Below are positions 13,527 through 28,154 of a stretch of 64,000 nt of DNA, piece after piece (positions within the stretch are counted from its first letter, which is position 1; each line of letters begins with the position of its first letter). Both the position numbers and the translations under genes were made by a program. The notes under the pieces were generated by a model, which was given only the letters and a program-made list of their open reading frames with translations, had not been told where the DNA came from and did not search any database. The DNA lies in assembly GCA_016946835.1 (NCBI GenBank), contig JACVTC010000090.1, positions 569,501 through 633,500 of the forward strand, in the 5' to 3' direction. This DNA comes from Neocallimastix lanati (nom. inval.). Its lineage: Eukaryota; Neocallimastigomycota; Neocallimastigomycetes; Neocallimastigales; Neocallimastigaceae.

Positions 13527-15275
13527 TGAGATTAAGAATAAGAATAAAAAAGTTAATTATAATATTAATAATGATCAAAAATAATTATTTATTTTTATAT
13601 TAACCTTTTGCTTTTTCTGAATCTTGTCCTAATAATTTTTATTAAAAAATAAAAAAAATTTTTTTATATATTAAAAATTAATATATATTTATTATTAAAA
13701 TTTATTATATAATACTGTTAATATATCGAAATATTAAAGTTTTATTATTTAATAATATTTACATACTTTTTTGTTCTATAACAACTGGATCACAATCTTC
13801 ATATTTCTTAATTTCTGCTTTAAATTTTTCATTTTTTTCAAGTTCTTTTTTCAATAATTCTAAGTTTTGTTCTCTTGTTTCCTAATAATTTAATATTATA
13901 ATATAATATTAATAACATCTAATCATTTATAATGAACAAATTTTTTTTACTAATTAAATTAGGTATTTATTATTTAATACTATAAGTAATGATTATATTA
14001 AAATAAATAATATTTTAATTACTTACTGAAGGTACTCTTTCACTAGATGCAATATCAATTTTTTTTTTGAGTTCTTTTTGTAATTTTTCTTGTTCTTTTA
14101 TTTCTGTTCTTAATTGTTTTATTTTTTCTTCTTTCTATAAAAAATAAAATAAAATAAAATAAAATAAAATAAATAGTAAAATAGTACAAAAGAATAAAAT
14201 AAAATAAAAAAAATCAATATTTATATTATAATTGATAATAATATTATTGCTATTTATTGAATAAATATAAACCTGTATTTTTGATGTTCCCGGGAACGAC
14301 CAATAATAATTTGAAGTACCTTAATTATTATAAAAATTTTGAATATATTACAATTTAATTAAACTATCATTAAGAAAAGTTATTACAATTATTATTTAGA
14401 TTATAATTACCAATTTTTTCACAATTAATCAAATTATCTGCTACTAATGATTCAACTACTTCTTTTACACTTTGAGAAACTAATGTTTTATATATATACA
14501 AATAAATAAATAAAGTTATATTAAAGAATTAAATTTTGAATATCTACATGAATATCTATTATTTAGGTTTAAATAATTACCAATTCCTTTTAATTTCGGT
14601 GCTTGACGTTCGAGTTCCTTTTATTTAAAATAATTGAAGACAATTTTATTAAAAAAAAAAATAATTAATTTTAATTAAGTATTAATATATTAAAAAAAAA
14701 TGTTATTTAAAAAATTTTAATTTTTTACCTTTAATTGATAGAAATCTTTCTATTATAATAATAATTTTTAATTTTTATATTAAATTATATATATACATAA
14801 AGAATGAATAAAATGTATTACTATTATTAAAACTTATTTATTTGACAAAAAATACTATAAGAAAAAATTACTATTTACCGATTCGTGAAAAAGATCACAT
14901 AAACGTTTTCTTTTTTCTTCAAAAGTAATTCCTTTTCTTTTAGACTAATATATACATTATTAAAGGATTTTGTGAAATTATGAAGTTTAATAAGAAAAAA
15001 TGTTAATTATCATATACTTTATATTTATTCATTTATACTTTTTTCAATTATGAAAATTTAGTTTATTCAGTATTAATATCTATTTCAATTTAATAGTTTT
15101 CAATAACATGCTTAACAACAAACAAACAGCAACAACAACAACAAAAAAAAAAAAAATTAAATAAAAATTAAATTATCGATGAAATTTAATTTATTTTTTT
15201 TTTTTTTTGTTATTAATTAAATTTATTTAGTATACTCATGTTAAACAATTATAAAATAATGATTATATTTACCAT
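13312..15275 (-). CDS. MND1: meiotic nuclear division protein 1 (MND1)
   Basis: MND1 pairs with HOP2 and helps RAD51/DMC1 strand invasion in meiosis. Ten exons on the minus strand, 5' to 3': 15273-15275 (only the ATG), 14879-14944, 14729-14749, 14581-14617, 14411-14479, 14273-14319, 14027-14134, 13767-13881, 13605-13628, 13312-13439. They total 618 nt, and all phases close to give 205 residues plus TAA, the length I recall for human MND1. Family landmarks: KRKGITFEEKR at the N-terminus, SVKEVVESLVADNLI winged helix, SNYYWSFP, a coiled coil over about residues 68-145, then EAANRWTDNIF and the terminal IPEDLDTID. Donors are GTAAAT, GTAATT, GTAAGT, GTATGT, GTAAAA, GTTTAT and GTTAAT. Exons of 21 and 24 nt are unusually small. 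Exon positions were read by eye from phase and homology; intron 1 is the least certain because its coding exon is three bases. Confidence 0.92.
13454..13525. repeat. (AAT)n microsatellite in MND1 intron 9
   Basis: About 23 pure TAA/AAT units inside the intron between exons 13605-13628 and 13312-13439. Confidence 0.9.
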
Positions 15276-15926
15276 ACTGATGTTTATTATGATTTATACT
15301 TATTAATAATAATATTATTTTTAAAAGAAATACATTAATTTTAAATATGCTTATTCAAGTTTCAAGAAAATAAAAGTGTGAAGCAAAAAAAATATTTTAA
15401 TAAAATTTAAATGTTTTATAAATATATTATTTGAATATAGTACACTACAATATATTATTAATCAGTATATTTAATAAATTAATAATAAATTAAATTTATG
15501 ACGAATTTTTATTTAATATTAATTTTATTTCATTTAGTGGAAAAATAAAATTATAAATAATTAAAATGAAAAAATAAATTATAATAAAGAAAATTTTAAA
15601 TAGTTTTCTCTTTTTTATCAATAATGATGAAGATAATAATAAATAATTAATAATAAAAGAATATATCGTAATTCAATTATAAAATGAATATATATATATA
15701 TATGTTTTTGTATTTTTTATTTATCTTATAGTTAAAATAGTTAAGATATTTATTTTCTATAATAATATTTTAATTATTTATATTAATTATATTAATTATA
15801 AAATGAGTTATTAATATATCCTTTCATTATATACAATGATAATAAATAACTTATAATAAAATAAAATAAAATAAAATAAAATACAAATTAAGGTATAATT
15901 TAATTTCTTATTATTTATTTAAAAGG
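15276..15926. other. intergenic, AT-rich
   Basis: Upstream of MND1 and downstream of the Asn-rich gene. Contains (TA)n near 15690 and an AAAAT run at 15858-15882. No coding pattern seen. Confidence 0.55.
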
Positions 15927-17108
15927 TTATAATGTTTCTAATGATTCTAAGAATATAGCATCTTTTCCTTTTTTAAGCTTTCTCTTCCTTTTATTTCTGG
16001 TTACCTTTTGAGTATCTATTGCCTTTTTATTATTACTCCGTTTATTTTCTTTAATATTTTCTGAATTGAGTTTTTTATTTTTATCAGAATCATCTATTGT
16101 ATTTTCATTAAATCTATTAGATTCTTCATTTCTGTTTAATTCATTATTATTCGATTCAATACCTTTATTTGATTCATGAATATCAATATATTCATGATTA
16201 TTAATAGACTCATTAATAATTTTAGATTCATTATTTTTATTAAGATTATTGTTTTGATTAGATTCACTATTTTTATCAGATTCATTATTTCTATCAGATT
16301 CATTATTTTTATCAGATTCATTATTTTTATCAGATTCATTATTTTTATCAGATTCATTATTTTTATCAGATTCATTATTTTTATCAGATTCATTATTTTT
16401 ATCAGATTCTTTATTTTTATCAGATTCTTTATTTTTATCAGATTCTTTATTTTTATCAGATTCTTTATTTTTATCAGATTCTTTATTTTTATCAGATTCA
16501 TTATTTTTATCAGATTCATTAATTTTATTAGATTCATTATTTTTATCAAATTCATTATTTTTATCATATTTATTATTTTTATTAAATTCATTATTTTTAT
16601 TGGATTCATTATTTATATTAAAATTAATGGAATTAAATTCAAAATTCTCATCAATATTATTGAAATTGACTTCCGCATCAACATTAGTATTAATTTCCAT
16701 ACTGACGCTATTTCCATTAATACTATTTTCTCTATTTTTATTATTTTTATTTCTATCAATTTTTACATTTTCATCAATTTCATTAGTGACAACATTTTCA
16801 TTATCATTAGCACCAATAAAATCGTCATTAATTTTATTATTGATATTAAAACTATTATTGCCAGTTTCATTATTATCATTATTATCCATTTCTAGATCAA
16901 TAATTTCAATTTCATTATTTTTACTGTCACGGCCAATATAACTAACAAAATTTAAAGTATTTTTTTGATTAGTATTACTTCTTTTATTATTTGTATTATT
17001 ATTACTTGAACTGCTTTCATAGTCTGAATTACTATTATTATTTATAATACTAATGTTTCTTAAATTATTTTTGTCATTGTCATTTTCCGTTTCCATTTCA
17101 TTTTCCAT
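15927..17108 (-). CDS. Asn-rich low-complexity protein with hexapeptide repeats
   Basis: An uninterrupted 393-residue frame starting at ATG 17106-17108. No conserved domain is recognised. About 21 tandem six-residue units (consensus S-D-K-N-N/K-E) cover residues 169-294. The rest is rich in Asn, Glu, Asp and Lys, and the C-terminus is basic (RNKRKRKLKKGK) before ending FLESLETL. The basic tail could be a nuclear localisation signal (inference). The frame stays open upstream of the ATG through a pure (AAT)n run, so a longer N-terminus or an upstream exon is possible. A relation to the kinesin gene ending at 17330 was tested: splice phases did not match. It may be a real intrinsically disordered protein or the last exon of a larger gene. 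Confidence 0.55.
   Translation of the reverse strand: MENEMETENDNDKNNLRNISIINNNSNSDYESSSSNNNTNNKRSNTNQKNTLNFVSYIGRDSKNNEIEIIDLEMDNNDNNETGNNSFNINNKINDDFIGANDNENVVTNEIDENVKIDRNKNNKNRENSINGNSVSMEINTNVDAEVNFNNIDENFEFNSINFNINNESNKNNEFNKNNKYDKNNEFDKNNESNKINESDKNNESDKNKESDKNKESDKNKESDKNKESDKNKESDKNNESDKNNESDKNNESDKNNESDKNNESDKNNESDRNNESDKNSESNQNNNLNKNNESKIINESINNHEYIDIHESNKGIESNNNELNRNEESNRFNENTIDDSDKNKKLNSENIKENKRSNNKKAIDTQKVTRNKRKRKLKKGKDAIFLESLETL
16227..16604 (-). repeat. 18-bp tandem repeat encoding SDKN(N/K)E
   Basis: About 21 units of 18 bp, in frame with the surrounding coding sequence. Five consecutive units carry the K variant and six the N variant, which suggests recent unequal expansion. 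Confidence 0.9.
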
Positions 17109-17123
17109 ATTTAATGTAATTTC

Positions 17124-17195
<72 letters not shown>

Positions 17196-17329
17196 GATTA
17201 CTAAATTCTTTATTTATAAATTAATAATAATTTTAAATATTTTTATTATATCAGATAAAAGTTTTATTAATAATAATTATTATTATTATAATAATAATAA
17301 GATATAATTTATTATATGTAAAAAATTAA
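17109..17329. other. short intergenic region with (ATT)n
   Basis: A pure ATT/AAT microsatellite at about 17126-17195 lies between the kinesin stop and the ATG of the next minus-strand gene. No other feature seen. Confidence 0.6.
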
Positions 17330-20300
17330 TTATTTTACATTTTGATTAGATTTTCTTCTTTTTTCTGTATTTAATTCCGCAATTTGCCGTTTCAAATCAT
17401 CTATTGTTTCTTCATACTTTCTTTTCTTCATATTAAATTGATTTTCCATTTTTGTTTCAAATTGCTTATAAAAATCTTCATGATTTTTTTGTATTAAAGA
17501 TATCTAAAGGTTAAATTTATATAGGAAATTACCAAAGAAATATATATATATATATAATTTTTAATTATAATAATTAAAATTATATGTTAATATTTTATTT
17601 AAATATATAAATATACTTAATTTTTAAATTTACATTATTTTTTAACTCATCTATTGTTTTTTGCTTGTTTTTTATTGTTAATTCCATAAGATTAACATTT
17701 TCTTGTAACATTTTAATCTTTTTTATTTAAATAATATGAAATAAAATAATACATAATTAATAATTATAATTAAAGAAAAAAAAATAACATATTATTTTGA
17801 AATTATCAATTAATTATTTTAATAATTACCCGTAGACTATCATGTTTATTTGAGTTTGCTATTAATTCCTATATGAATTTTTAAATCATAATATATAATA
17901 TATTTAATATTAAAGATTATTATTCTAATATAAAATTTATTTATATATTATTTTAAAAATTTTTACAAACCATTTTCTTAAGCTATATTTAGTAAAATTT
18001 AACAATAAATATATAATATATTAATATTCAAATTAATTTATTAATTTATAAATTATTTATTAATTGTTTAATTATTTATTAAAATAATTACTTTTTCATT
18101 TATTTTTCGTTTATCATGCTCAATAATTTTTTTCTTTTAAGGTATATTTTATACATTAAATTAAATATAATAGAATATAAAAAAAGAAAAAATATAAATT
18201 TAGAAAAATATTCATCAGCTTTTTTCATTTAAGTTATACGTAAATTTAAATATAATACTATTATAATTATAATTATATTTTTATGTATTTTTACCTGTTC
18301 TTTAAAATTATTAACTTCTGTTTCCAAAGTTTGAATCTATTTTAATTTAGATAAAATATATTAATAATTTATATATAAATTATTTATCAATATGTTAATT
18401 CTATTTATTTATTTAATTTATCATTATTACTTCATGCCCCAAAGTGGATATAATTATATCTTTGTTTTTAAGTTTACTAATTAATTTGTCATTATCCTAA
18501 ATAATTATATAAAGAAAAAATAATTATATATTTGCAATATATATATATATATTAAGAGTGCTATACATAATAATAATTCAATATGTAAAAAGAGTAGTAC
18601 TTACTCTTTGTAATTGACTCAAATCTTGTGCATTAACTAAATTTTCCGTTATTATTTTATTATTCTATATTTATTTAATTATAATAAAATAAAGATTTAA
18701 TATTTAATTTATATATATAAAAGAATGAAAAATTTTTAATAATAATATAAGAAAACCTCTTTTATAGTATCCAATGATTGATATTCCTGTAATTGGACTT
18801 TAAAGCCATGTATATAAAGAAATATATTGATTTAGAAAGATTAAATAAAAAATTTCATTAAAAATTTGAATTATTCCAATTTTATTATTTTATTACTATG
18901 ATTTTATAATTTTAATTATAAATTTAATAATATATATATATATATATATAAACCTATTTGTGCTTCTATTTGTTTCATCATTTCATTTCTAATAATATAT
19001 TCTTTCTTTTTTTTTTTTTTTATTTTTCATAAATTCATTAAAAATGATATTAATAATTAATATTAATATTATTATTGTTTTATATATATATTATATTATA
19101 ATTTAATAATTACTTGTTGTCTATAAATTTCTGATTCAATCAATATATTTTTTAATTTGTTAATATGCTCTTCGAATGAATCAACTAATTGACAAACTTC
19201 ATTTTCAGTTAAAACGCATTCAGAAACAGAATTATTATTTCCATTATTTATATCACCTTTATTACTTTCTATTCTTATACTACCATCTCCTAATAATTTT
19301 GAAGTTCTACCAATAATCTCCTTCATATTGTTTGAAAGTGGTGTAGAAATAACAATTTGTGAGGTATTTGGAGTTTGGATTTGATCTTGATCTTGATCTT
19401 GATTTTGATTTTGATTTTGATTTTGATTTTGATTTTGATTTTGATTTTGACTATATTGATTATGTTGACTATGCTGATTTTGATTATAAATTGAATTTTG
19501 ACTTATAGATTTTTCATATTTGTTAATATTTATATTTTTCTTTTTTGTTTGAGATTTTGGTATAATTATTCTAGGGCGTTTTATAGTTTGCAATCCTGAA
19601 TCAACTCTGGCTGCTATTGGTGCAACCTCTTTAACAGTGGCTGAAAAACGCAATACTGTTAATGTTTCATCATAAAATTCTGGTAATGGATTAATATTAA
19701 TGATCGTAGAAATATGACCATTAATGAGTGATGGCTTTAATAAAGTAGTTAATTTACTATCATTGAAAGGTGGTATTTCATATTGAGCACCTTTTTGCAT
19801 ATTTCTTAAACAGTCAAAAACTCTTGTTAACACCATTATAGATTTATTAATTGAACCTGCTTCCTTTAATTGCTTTTGTTTACTTTGGGTATGATTTGCT
19901 CTTTCGGAACCAGCTAAATCTACAATTGTAAATCTTGTAACAAAAACATCATTTTCTTCTTCATTTTGACATAGTAATCGAAGGGTAAAAATTGAATGAG
20001 ATCGACTACTTGTTTGATTTAATCTTTTTTTTTATCATTATTTTTTTATTAGTTTCATTTTTTTTCATTTTCATTTTCATTTTCATTTTATTTTTATTTT
20101 TATTTTTATTTTTATTTTTATTTTTATTTTTATTTTTATTTTTATTTTTATTTTTATTTTTATTTTTATTTTTATTTTTATTTTTATTTTTATTTTTATT
20201 TTTATTTTTATTTTTATTTTTATTTTTATTTTTATTTTTATTTTTATTTTTATTTTTATTTTTATTTTTATTTTTATTTTTATTTTTATTTTTATTTTTA

Positions 20301-21203
20301 TTTTTATTTTTATTTTTATTTTTATTTTTATTTTTATTTTTATTTTTATTTTTATTTTTATTTTTATTTTTATTTTTATTTTCATTTTAATTTTCATTAA
20401 ATAATATTATATAATAAAAAATTATTAATTATTTAAAATATTATTAATAATTATTATAATATCTAATTATATGTTATTTATTACTTTGTTGAAAATTTCC
20501 TTCTATTTGCCTTTCCTTGTTTTAATATATTATCACAATCCTATTTTCATACACCAAATTATAATAAATATATTATTAATATATATATTAAATAATAAAT
20601 TATTTTTGATTTTATAAATTATATTACTTCATAACTATTGATTGGAACATTTTTTAAATCTTTTACATAGCTATTTTTATTTTGATCTATTTTTACACTT
20701 AAACTTCTTTTTTCATCATTACAAATTAAATCGTATATTTGTTCACTTATGATATAAAAATTAAAATTAATAATTAATTATAAATTAGTATTATTGTATT
20801 TAATAATAATAATATATTATTATTTAAAAATACTTGTAAATTTCATAATATGAGGCCCATAAACTATAACTATATTTTGGATCAACTTTAATTACATCTA
20901 ATAAAATTTGATTAATTACATAAAATTGAGAATAAATGATTCCTTTAAAAAAAAAATAAAAAATAAAACAAAACAAAAAATGAAATAAAATAAAATAATA
21001 AAGATAAAAATACTAATATTTACCATTGACTTTTACATGTGGAATGGCTTTTTCATTGTTTGATATTAAAAAATCTGAATTTTCCTTCATATCAGTAATA
21101 TCTTCTTTAAATTCATCATATCTTAAAGGAATTAAATTTAACTATAATTCCATTGTTATTTTATTTTATATTATTTTGGATTATTATTTTTAAAGGTTAT
21201 TTT

Positions 21204-21242
<39 letters not shown>

Positions 21243-21712
21243 ATTATATTGGAGGATACATATATAAAATATAAATAATGATATTAAATAAATAAATTTG
21301 TTAAATTAATATATTAATTACCTTTTTAACTTTTGATTCCTAAAGTTATATAATAATTTAAATTTTAAATTTGTTAATATGAATATAAATTCTTATTTTA
21401 TTATTTAATATATTTTATTTATCTATTTATCAATTTACCTTTAATGAATTTATTATTGTAGCTAAGATGTTTCTAAGTAAACCCGGTGCTTCTTCTTTTC
21501 CTTCAACTATTTTAATAAGTAATAATGATAATATTCATATATATATATTTTATATTTATGAAATTAATATATATGTATAATTTGTATTGTTAGATAAATA
21601 TTATTAATAATTAACCTGTATATGTTTTTCCGCTACTGGTTACTCCTGTTGCAAAAATTAAACAATTTATTTTATCTACTAAAAAGTTTTTTATCTATTT
21701 TATATAATATAC

Positions 21713-21752
<40 letters not shown>

Positions 21753-23053
21753 GTTTATATTTTTAAATATAATATTGTAATTTTTCTTTTATCATTTGCT
21801 ATCAAAAATCTACAGAATTACATATATTTATATTTTATATTTTGATTATTATATTCCTATACAAGAGAGAGTAATATAAAATATAAATAAATTATGATTT
21901 ATAAAAAATACTCAATATTGAACGAATTTATCAAATATTCTTTTGCTTATTAATTATTTGATTTTTTTTTGCTTAGCATTATTTATTATATAAAAATATT
22001 CAAAATTATTAAAAAAATTAATTAATTTAATATTAAAATATTTACTAAAGGTAATCCAATATTTTTATAAATTTGTTCTTGTGTTGCATCCTGAGGAAAT
22101 ACTTTCTGAAATATGTATTGTTCAGGACCTTGTTTTCCATTTTTAAATGCATTCGAATCCTATAATAAAAAATGGATAATTTTTGATGAAATTTCTATTA
22201 AAAAATTATTTTTTTTTCAATTTAATCATAAATGGATATTTTTATAGATAAATCTTCAAACCTCAGGTGCAAGAATCTCAATTTCTTTTTCATTTAATAT
22301 TTTACAATATGAATCTTCTGTATTTTTAATAGGTCTAATTCTTAAATAGGTCTAAGTATTTTGATTATTATTAATATTAATTTAAAATTAATTAAATAAT
22401 TAAAAAAAAATAAAATAAAATAAAATAAAATAATGTTACAAAAAGAATTTATTAAATTTTCTATATTTTTATACTTTAATTAATTCTTCTGAATTTGAAT
22501 TTTGTGAATTTTTCTTTTTTGGTGTTTTTATGATATTACTGGTAGAATTCTTAAAAATTGTAGTTGAAAATTGTTTTTGCTGATTTTTCAATTTTCTTTG
22601 TTAAATGAATTAATAGAAGTATTTAATCATTAATTTTAAAAATAATTATAAAAAATTTATCTTAATAATTTCCATTATATTTTTAGTATTCAATATATTC
22701 AATATACCTTTGAGTTGGAGTATTTGTGCTAGAATTTTATTAAATGAACAAATTAAATAAATTAAATTTATTTAATAACATTTTTTTTTAAAAAAAAGGA
22801 AAATAATAATAAAACAAATATAAATAGGGTTATAAGTAAGGCAATATTTTGGAAAAAGCATTAATAATTATATTAGTTTTTATTTTATATATAAATTAAA
22901 TAATTAAATATTAAGTTTTTATTTTAAATATATATTAAATAATTAAGCATTCAAAGCTTAAATTCAATTAAATGAAATTTTAAATATCGGATTTTTTTTT
23001 TTTTAAATAAAATATTACAATATATATATATATAACAATAATTACCGAAGCAT
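17330..23053 (-). CDS. kinesin-6 family motor protein (KIF20/KIF23-like)
   Basis: N-terminal-motor kinesin, the class that acts at the spindle midzone and in cytokinesis. 23 exons, 5' to 3': 23046-23053, 22708-22728, 22475-22595, 22262-22351, 22046-22159, 21616-21694, 21439-21506, 21322-21339, 21024-21141, 20834-20942, 20628-20745, 20485-20540, 19114-20023, 18954-19005, 18757-18797, 18605-18664, 18431-18496, 18295-18336, 18092-18133, 17971-17982, 17830-17868, 17634-17717, 17330-17504. All phases agree through exon 22 (756 codons). Motor motifs in order: YLRIRP, P-loop GVTSSGKT, SYYEIYNEQIYDL, switch I SSRSHSIF, switch II DLAGSE, DSKLTTLLKPSL, ETLTVLRFSA. The GVT-type P-loop and an insert between the P-loop helix and EIYNEQIYDL suggest kinesin-6. 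A Gln/Asn-rich tail and a coiled coil follow. In the last exon an extra T (CAATTTTGAA) puts TGA at 17457-17459, giving 771 residues; coiled-coil coding resumes one base out of frame to 17330. Confidence 0.9.
20086..20382. repeat. (TTTTTA)n hexanucleotide array in kinesin intron 12
   Basis: About 49 almost perfect copies of a six-base unit inside the intron between exons 20485-20540 and 19114-20023. It is bordered by TTTTCA variants. The long open frames it creates (Phe-Leu or Lys-Ile repeats) are artefacts. Confidence 0.95.
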
Positions 23054-23654
23054 TTTATTAATAAAAAAATATTTAATATAAATTATTTTTATATATTGTA
23101 TTTATTAATAATTCTTGGTTATAAATTTTGATTTTTAATTATCATTATTTTAATCTTTAAATTTATTATATAGAGTAAAATTTAAAATAAATAGTAATAT
23201 ATATATTTTTTTTAATTTTCTAAAAAAAAAAAAAAAAAAAAAGGTTTTAATTTTTTTTTTATTTTAATTTATTTTTTAAAAAAATAAAATAAAATATAAA
23301 AATTTTTTAAGTCCATACTGGGCCAGATTTTTTTTATATTTTATGATATATATATAAATGAATAAATAAGAAAAATAAATAAATAATAAATTAAATAAAT
23401 AATATAAAAATTAAGAATTTTGGGCTTTATGAAATTAATGAAATAATATTACAAGGGATTTATAATCTAATAAATTATATATAATTTTAATTTAGAATTT
23501 TAATACTATGATTATAGATATTTTATTTTATTCAACCTGTACTTTTCATTTATATTTATCTATTCTATTTACTTTATTCAATTTGTACTTTATAATTAAA
23601 TTTCATTAATTTATTTTAATTTGTTATATTTTATGTTATTCAATCATATTCCAC
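23054..23654. other. kinesin upstream region
   Basis: Very AT-rich, with A and T homopolymers near 23221-23260. From about 23535, degenerate CAA(C/T)(C/T)TGTACTT units foreshadow the satellite that follows. No gene seen. Confidence 0.5.
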
Positions 23655-24615
23655 ATTTTATTTTATTTTATTTTATTTTATTTTATTTTATTTTATTTTA
23701 TTTTATTTTATTTTATTTTATTTTATTTTATTTTATTTTATTTTATTTTATTTTATTTTATTTTATTTTATTTTATTTTATTTTATTTTATTTTATTTTA
23801 TTTTATTTTATTTTATTTTATTTTATTTTATTTTATTTTATTTTATTTTATTTTATTTTATTTTATTTTATTTTATTTTATTTTATTTTATTTTATTTTA
23901 TTTTATTTTATTTTATTTTATTTTATTTTATTCAATCTGTAATTTATATTTAATATTCTACTATTTATTTTATTTTATTTTATTTTATTTTATTTTATTT
24001 TATTTTATTTTATTTTATTTTATTTTATTTTATTCAATCTGTAATTTATATTTAATATTCTACTATTTATTTTATTTTATTTTATTTTATTTTATTTTAT
24101 TTTATTTTATTTTATTTTATTTTATTCAATCTGTAATTTATATTTAATATTCTACTATTTATTTTATTTTATTTTATTTTATTTTATTTTATTTTATTTT
24201 ATTTTATTTTATTTTATTTTATTTTATTTTATTTTATTTTATTTTATTTTATTCAATCTGTAATTTATATTTAATATTCTACTATTTATTTTATTTTATT
24301 TTATTTTATTTTATTTTATTTTATTTTATTTTATTTTATTTTATTTTATTTTATTTTATTTTATTTTATTTTATTTTATTTTATTTTATTCAATCTGTAA
24401 TTTATATTTAATATTCTACTATTTATTTTATTTTATTTTATTTTATTTTATTTTATTTTATTTTATTTTATTTTATTTTATTTTATTTTATTTTATTTTA
24501 TTTTATTTTATTCAATCTGTAATTTATATTTAATATTCTACTATTTATTTTATTTTATTTTATTTTATTTTATTTTATTTTATTTTATTTTATTTTATTT
24601 TATTTTATTTTATTA
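23655..24615 (+). repeat. (TTTTA)n satellite with 35-bp spacers, left array
   Basis: Pure TTTTA repeats (the first block, 23655-23932, has about 55 units) interrupted six times by the same spacer, CAATCTGTAATTTATATTTA followed by ATATTCTACTATTTA, starting near 23933, 24035, 24126, 24254, 24391 and 24514. Block length between spacers varies while the spacer stays constant, giving a higher-order repeat. The same spacer occurs on the opposite strand at 36016-36830. Confidence 0.95.
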
Positions 24616-24714
24616 ATATTAATATCATATAAAGAAGAAAATATTTTATTTTTTTATTAAGAATTATGAAATTAAATATTAATTTAAAAGATTTTTATAT
24701 AATTAATTGAAATT

Positions 24715-24862
24715 ATTATAACAAATAATGTATCGGAATCTTTCAATAATTATTTAAATAATTTATTTTCAAAAACTTTCTTTTTATAAATTAACGTATG
24801 CTTTAAAGCAAGAAGAATCTATGTCTTATAATGATTATCAAAAGAAAAAGTGCAGAAATTTG

Positions 24863-24916
<54 letters not shown>

Positions 24917-25058
24917 AAAATTGATGAAATTAATATTTTAATTGAAAATAAAAAACTGTAAAATCAAAATTAATTGATAATGGAAAACCTAGAAATGACA
25001 TTGTTAAATTATGGTTTAAATGCTTAATTAATTTAAATGATATAAATACTAATTTGTA
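24715..25058 (+). pseudogene. relic of MULE-type transposase C-terminus
   Basis: Reads NNVSESFNNYLNNLFSK, then after a one-base shift YKLTYALKQEESMSYNDY, then a 52-A run, then KIDEINILIE and KPRNDIVKLWFKCLINLND. These match, in order, NNASESYNSYLKNLF, YKLIYTIQFEESKSYYDY, RVDDINILVE and CSKNDIIENWSNCLIRLNN of the transposase at 33720-35169. So this is a second, much older copy of the same family with its third catalytic Glu (SES) still visible. No function is expected. Confidence 0.75.
24863..24914. repeat. poly-A tract (52 nt)
   Basis: Uninterrupted A run inside the transposase relic, at a Lys-rich position of the ancestral protein. Probably an expanded Lys-codon run. Confidence 0.9.
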
Positions 25059-25883
25059 ATAAATGACGAAGTAATAATAAAATGAAAAAGACTATCTGAA
25101 TTATATTACAATTATTATTAATAATTAAAATTATTCTTAATTAAAAATCTATAATTGGTTAAAATTTTAATATTTTTTAAAATTTAATTTAAAAAAATAT
25201 TAAAAGTATCTTTATTATTTCTAAATAATAATAATTATTATTATTATTATTTTTATATTTTTATTAAAAACTTTTTATATCTCATTAATTTTATGAATAT
25301 TTTAAAACAAATTTTCTATTAAATATTTTTATATTTTTATTAATAACTTTTATTCTAAAACTTTTATATAAAAAATTTAATTTTTATTTTAATATAAAAA
25401 TTATTTTAGGAATATTTTTTTTTTTATTTTTAAGAATATTTAAAGAATACTTTATTTATATTTTTAAAATAAATAAACCTTTTTAATTTTTAAATATTTT
25501 TAAAAATATTTTTTTATTTTCTTTAAAATAAATTTTATAATAAAAAGTTTTATTACACTATATTCAATTTTATTATAAAAAGTATAAAATTTTTTTTGAA
25601 TAAATTGTTTTTAATGAATAATTATAAAGAAATATAAATAATTTAGTATATGGAAATTTATTAATATTATTATAAAATAAAAAAATAAAAAAAAAATATC
25701 AAAAATAATTATAAAATAACAATAATAACAACAATAATGGTAATAACAATAAATTAAAAATAAAATAAAGTCGAAAATAAATCTCAATCATAAATAATAT
25801 AAATTTTATTGAAAAAAAAATGTTAATTTTTAGAAGTATTTATATTATTATTTAAGGATCTTTCATAGTTACTTGTAATGTTA
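25059..25883. other. intergenic, AT-rich
   Basis: Tail-to-tail region between the transposase relic and the 3' end of the 756-residue gene. Only AT-rich low-complexity sequence seen. Confidence 0.5.

Positions 25884-28154
<2,271 letters not shown>

Noticed and set aside
16136-16941. Frames overlapping the Asn-rich gene on other strands or frames (NLIKIM or FIIFIR repeats)
   Set aside because: Shadows of the 18-bp coding repeat. The minus frame 15927-17108 is longer, more complex and has a proper ATG.
15927-17504. Asn-rich protein as the last exon of the kinesin gene
   Set aside because: The only candidate acceptor (TTTAG upstream of the AAT run) gives the wrong phase for a donor near the kinesin end, and the kinesin frame reaches a stop at 17330. 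Not formally excluded.
19992-20397. Long open frames of alternating Phe-Leu (plus) or Lys-Ile (minus)
   Set aside because: Pure translation of the TTTTTA array inside a kinesin intron. No start context or other sequence.
23621-23953. 110-codon frame of repeated ILFYF
   Set aside because: Translation of the TTTTA satellite, which cannot create stops in that frame.
23655-24615. CRISPR-like regular repeat and spacer pattern
   Set aside because: The 35-bp element is constant and the parts between are pure TTTTA of varying length, the reverse of a CRISPR array. Eukaryotic context with no cas genes.
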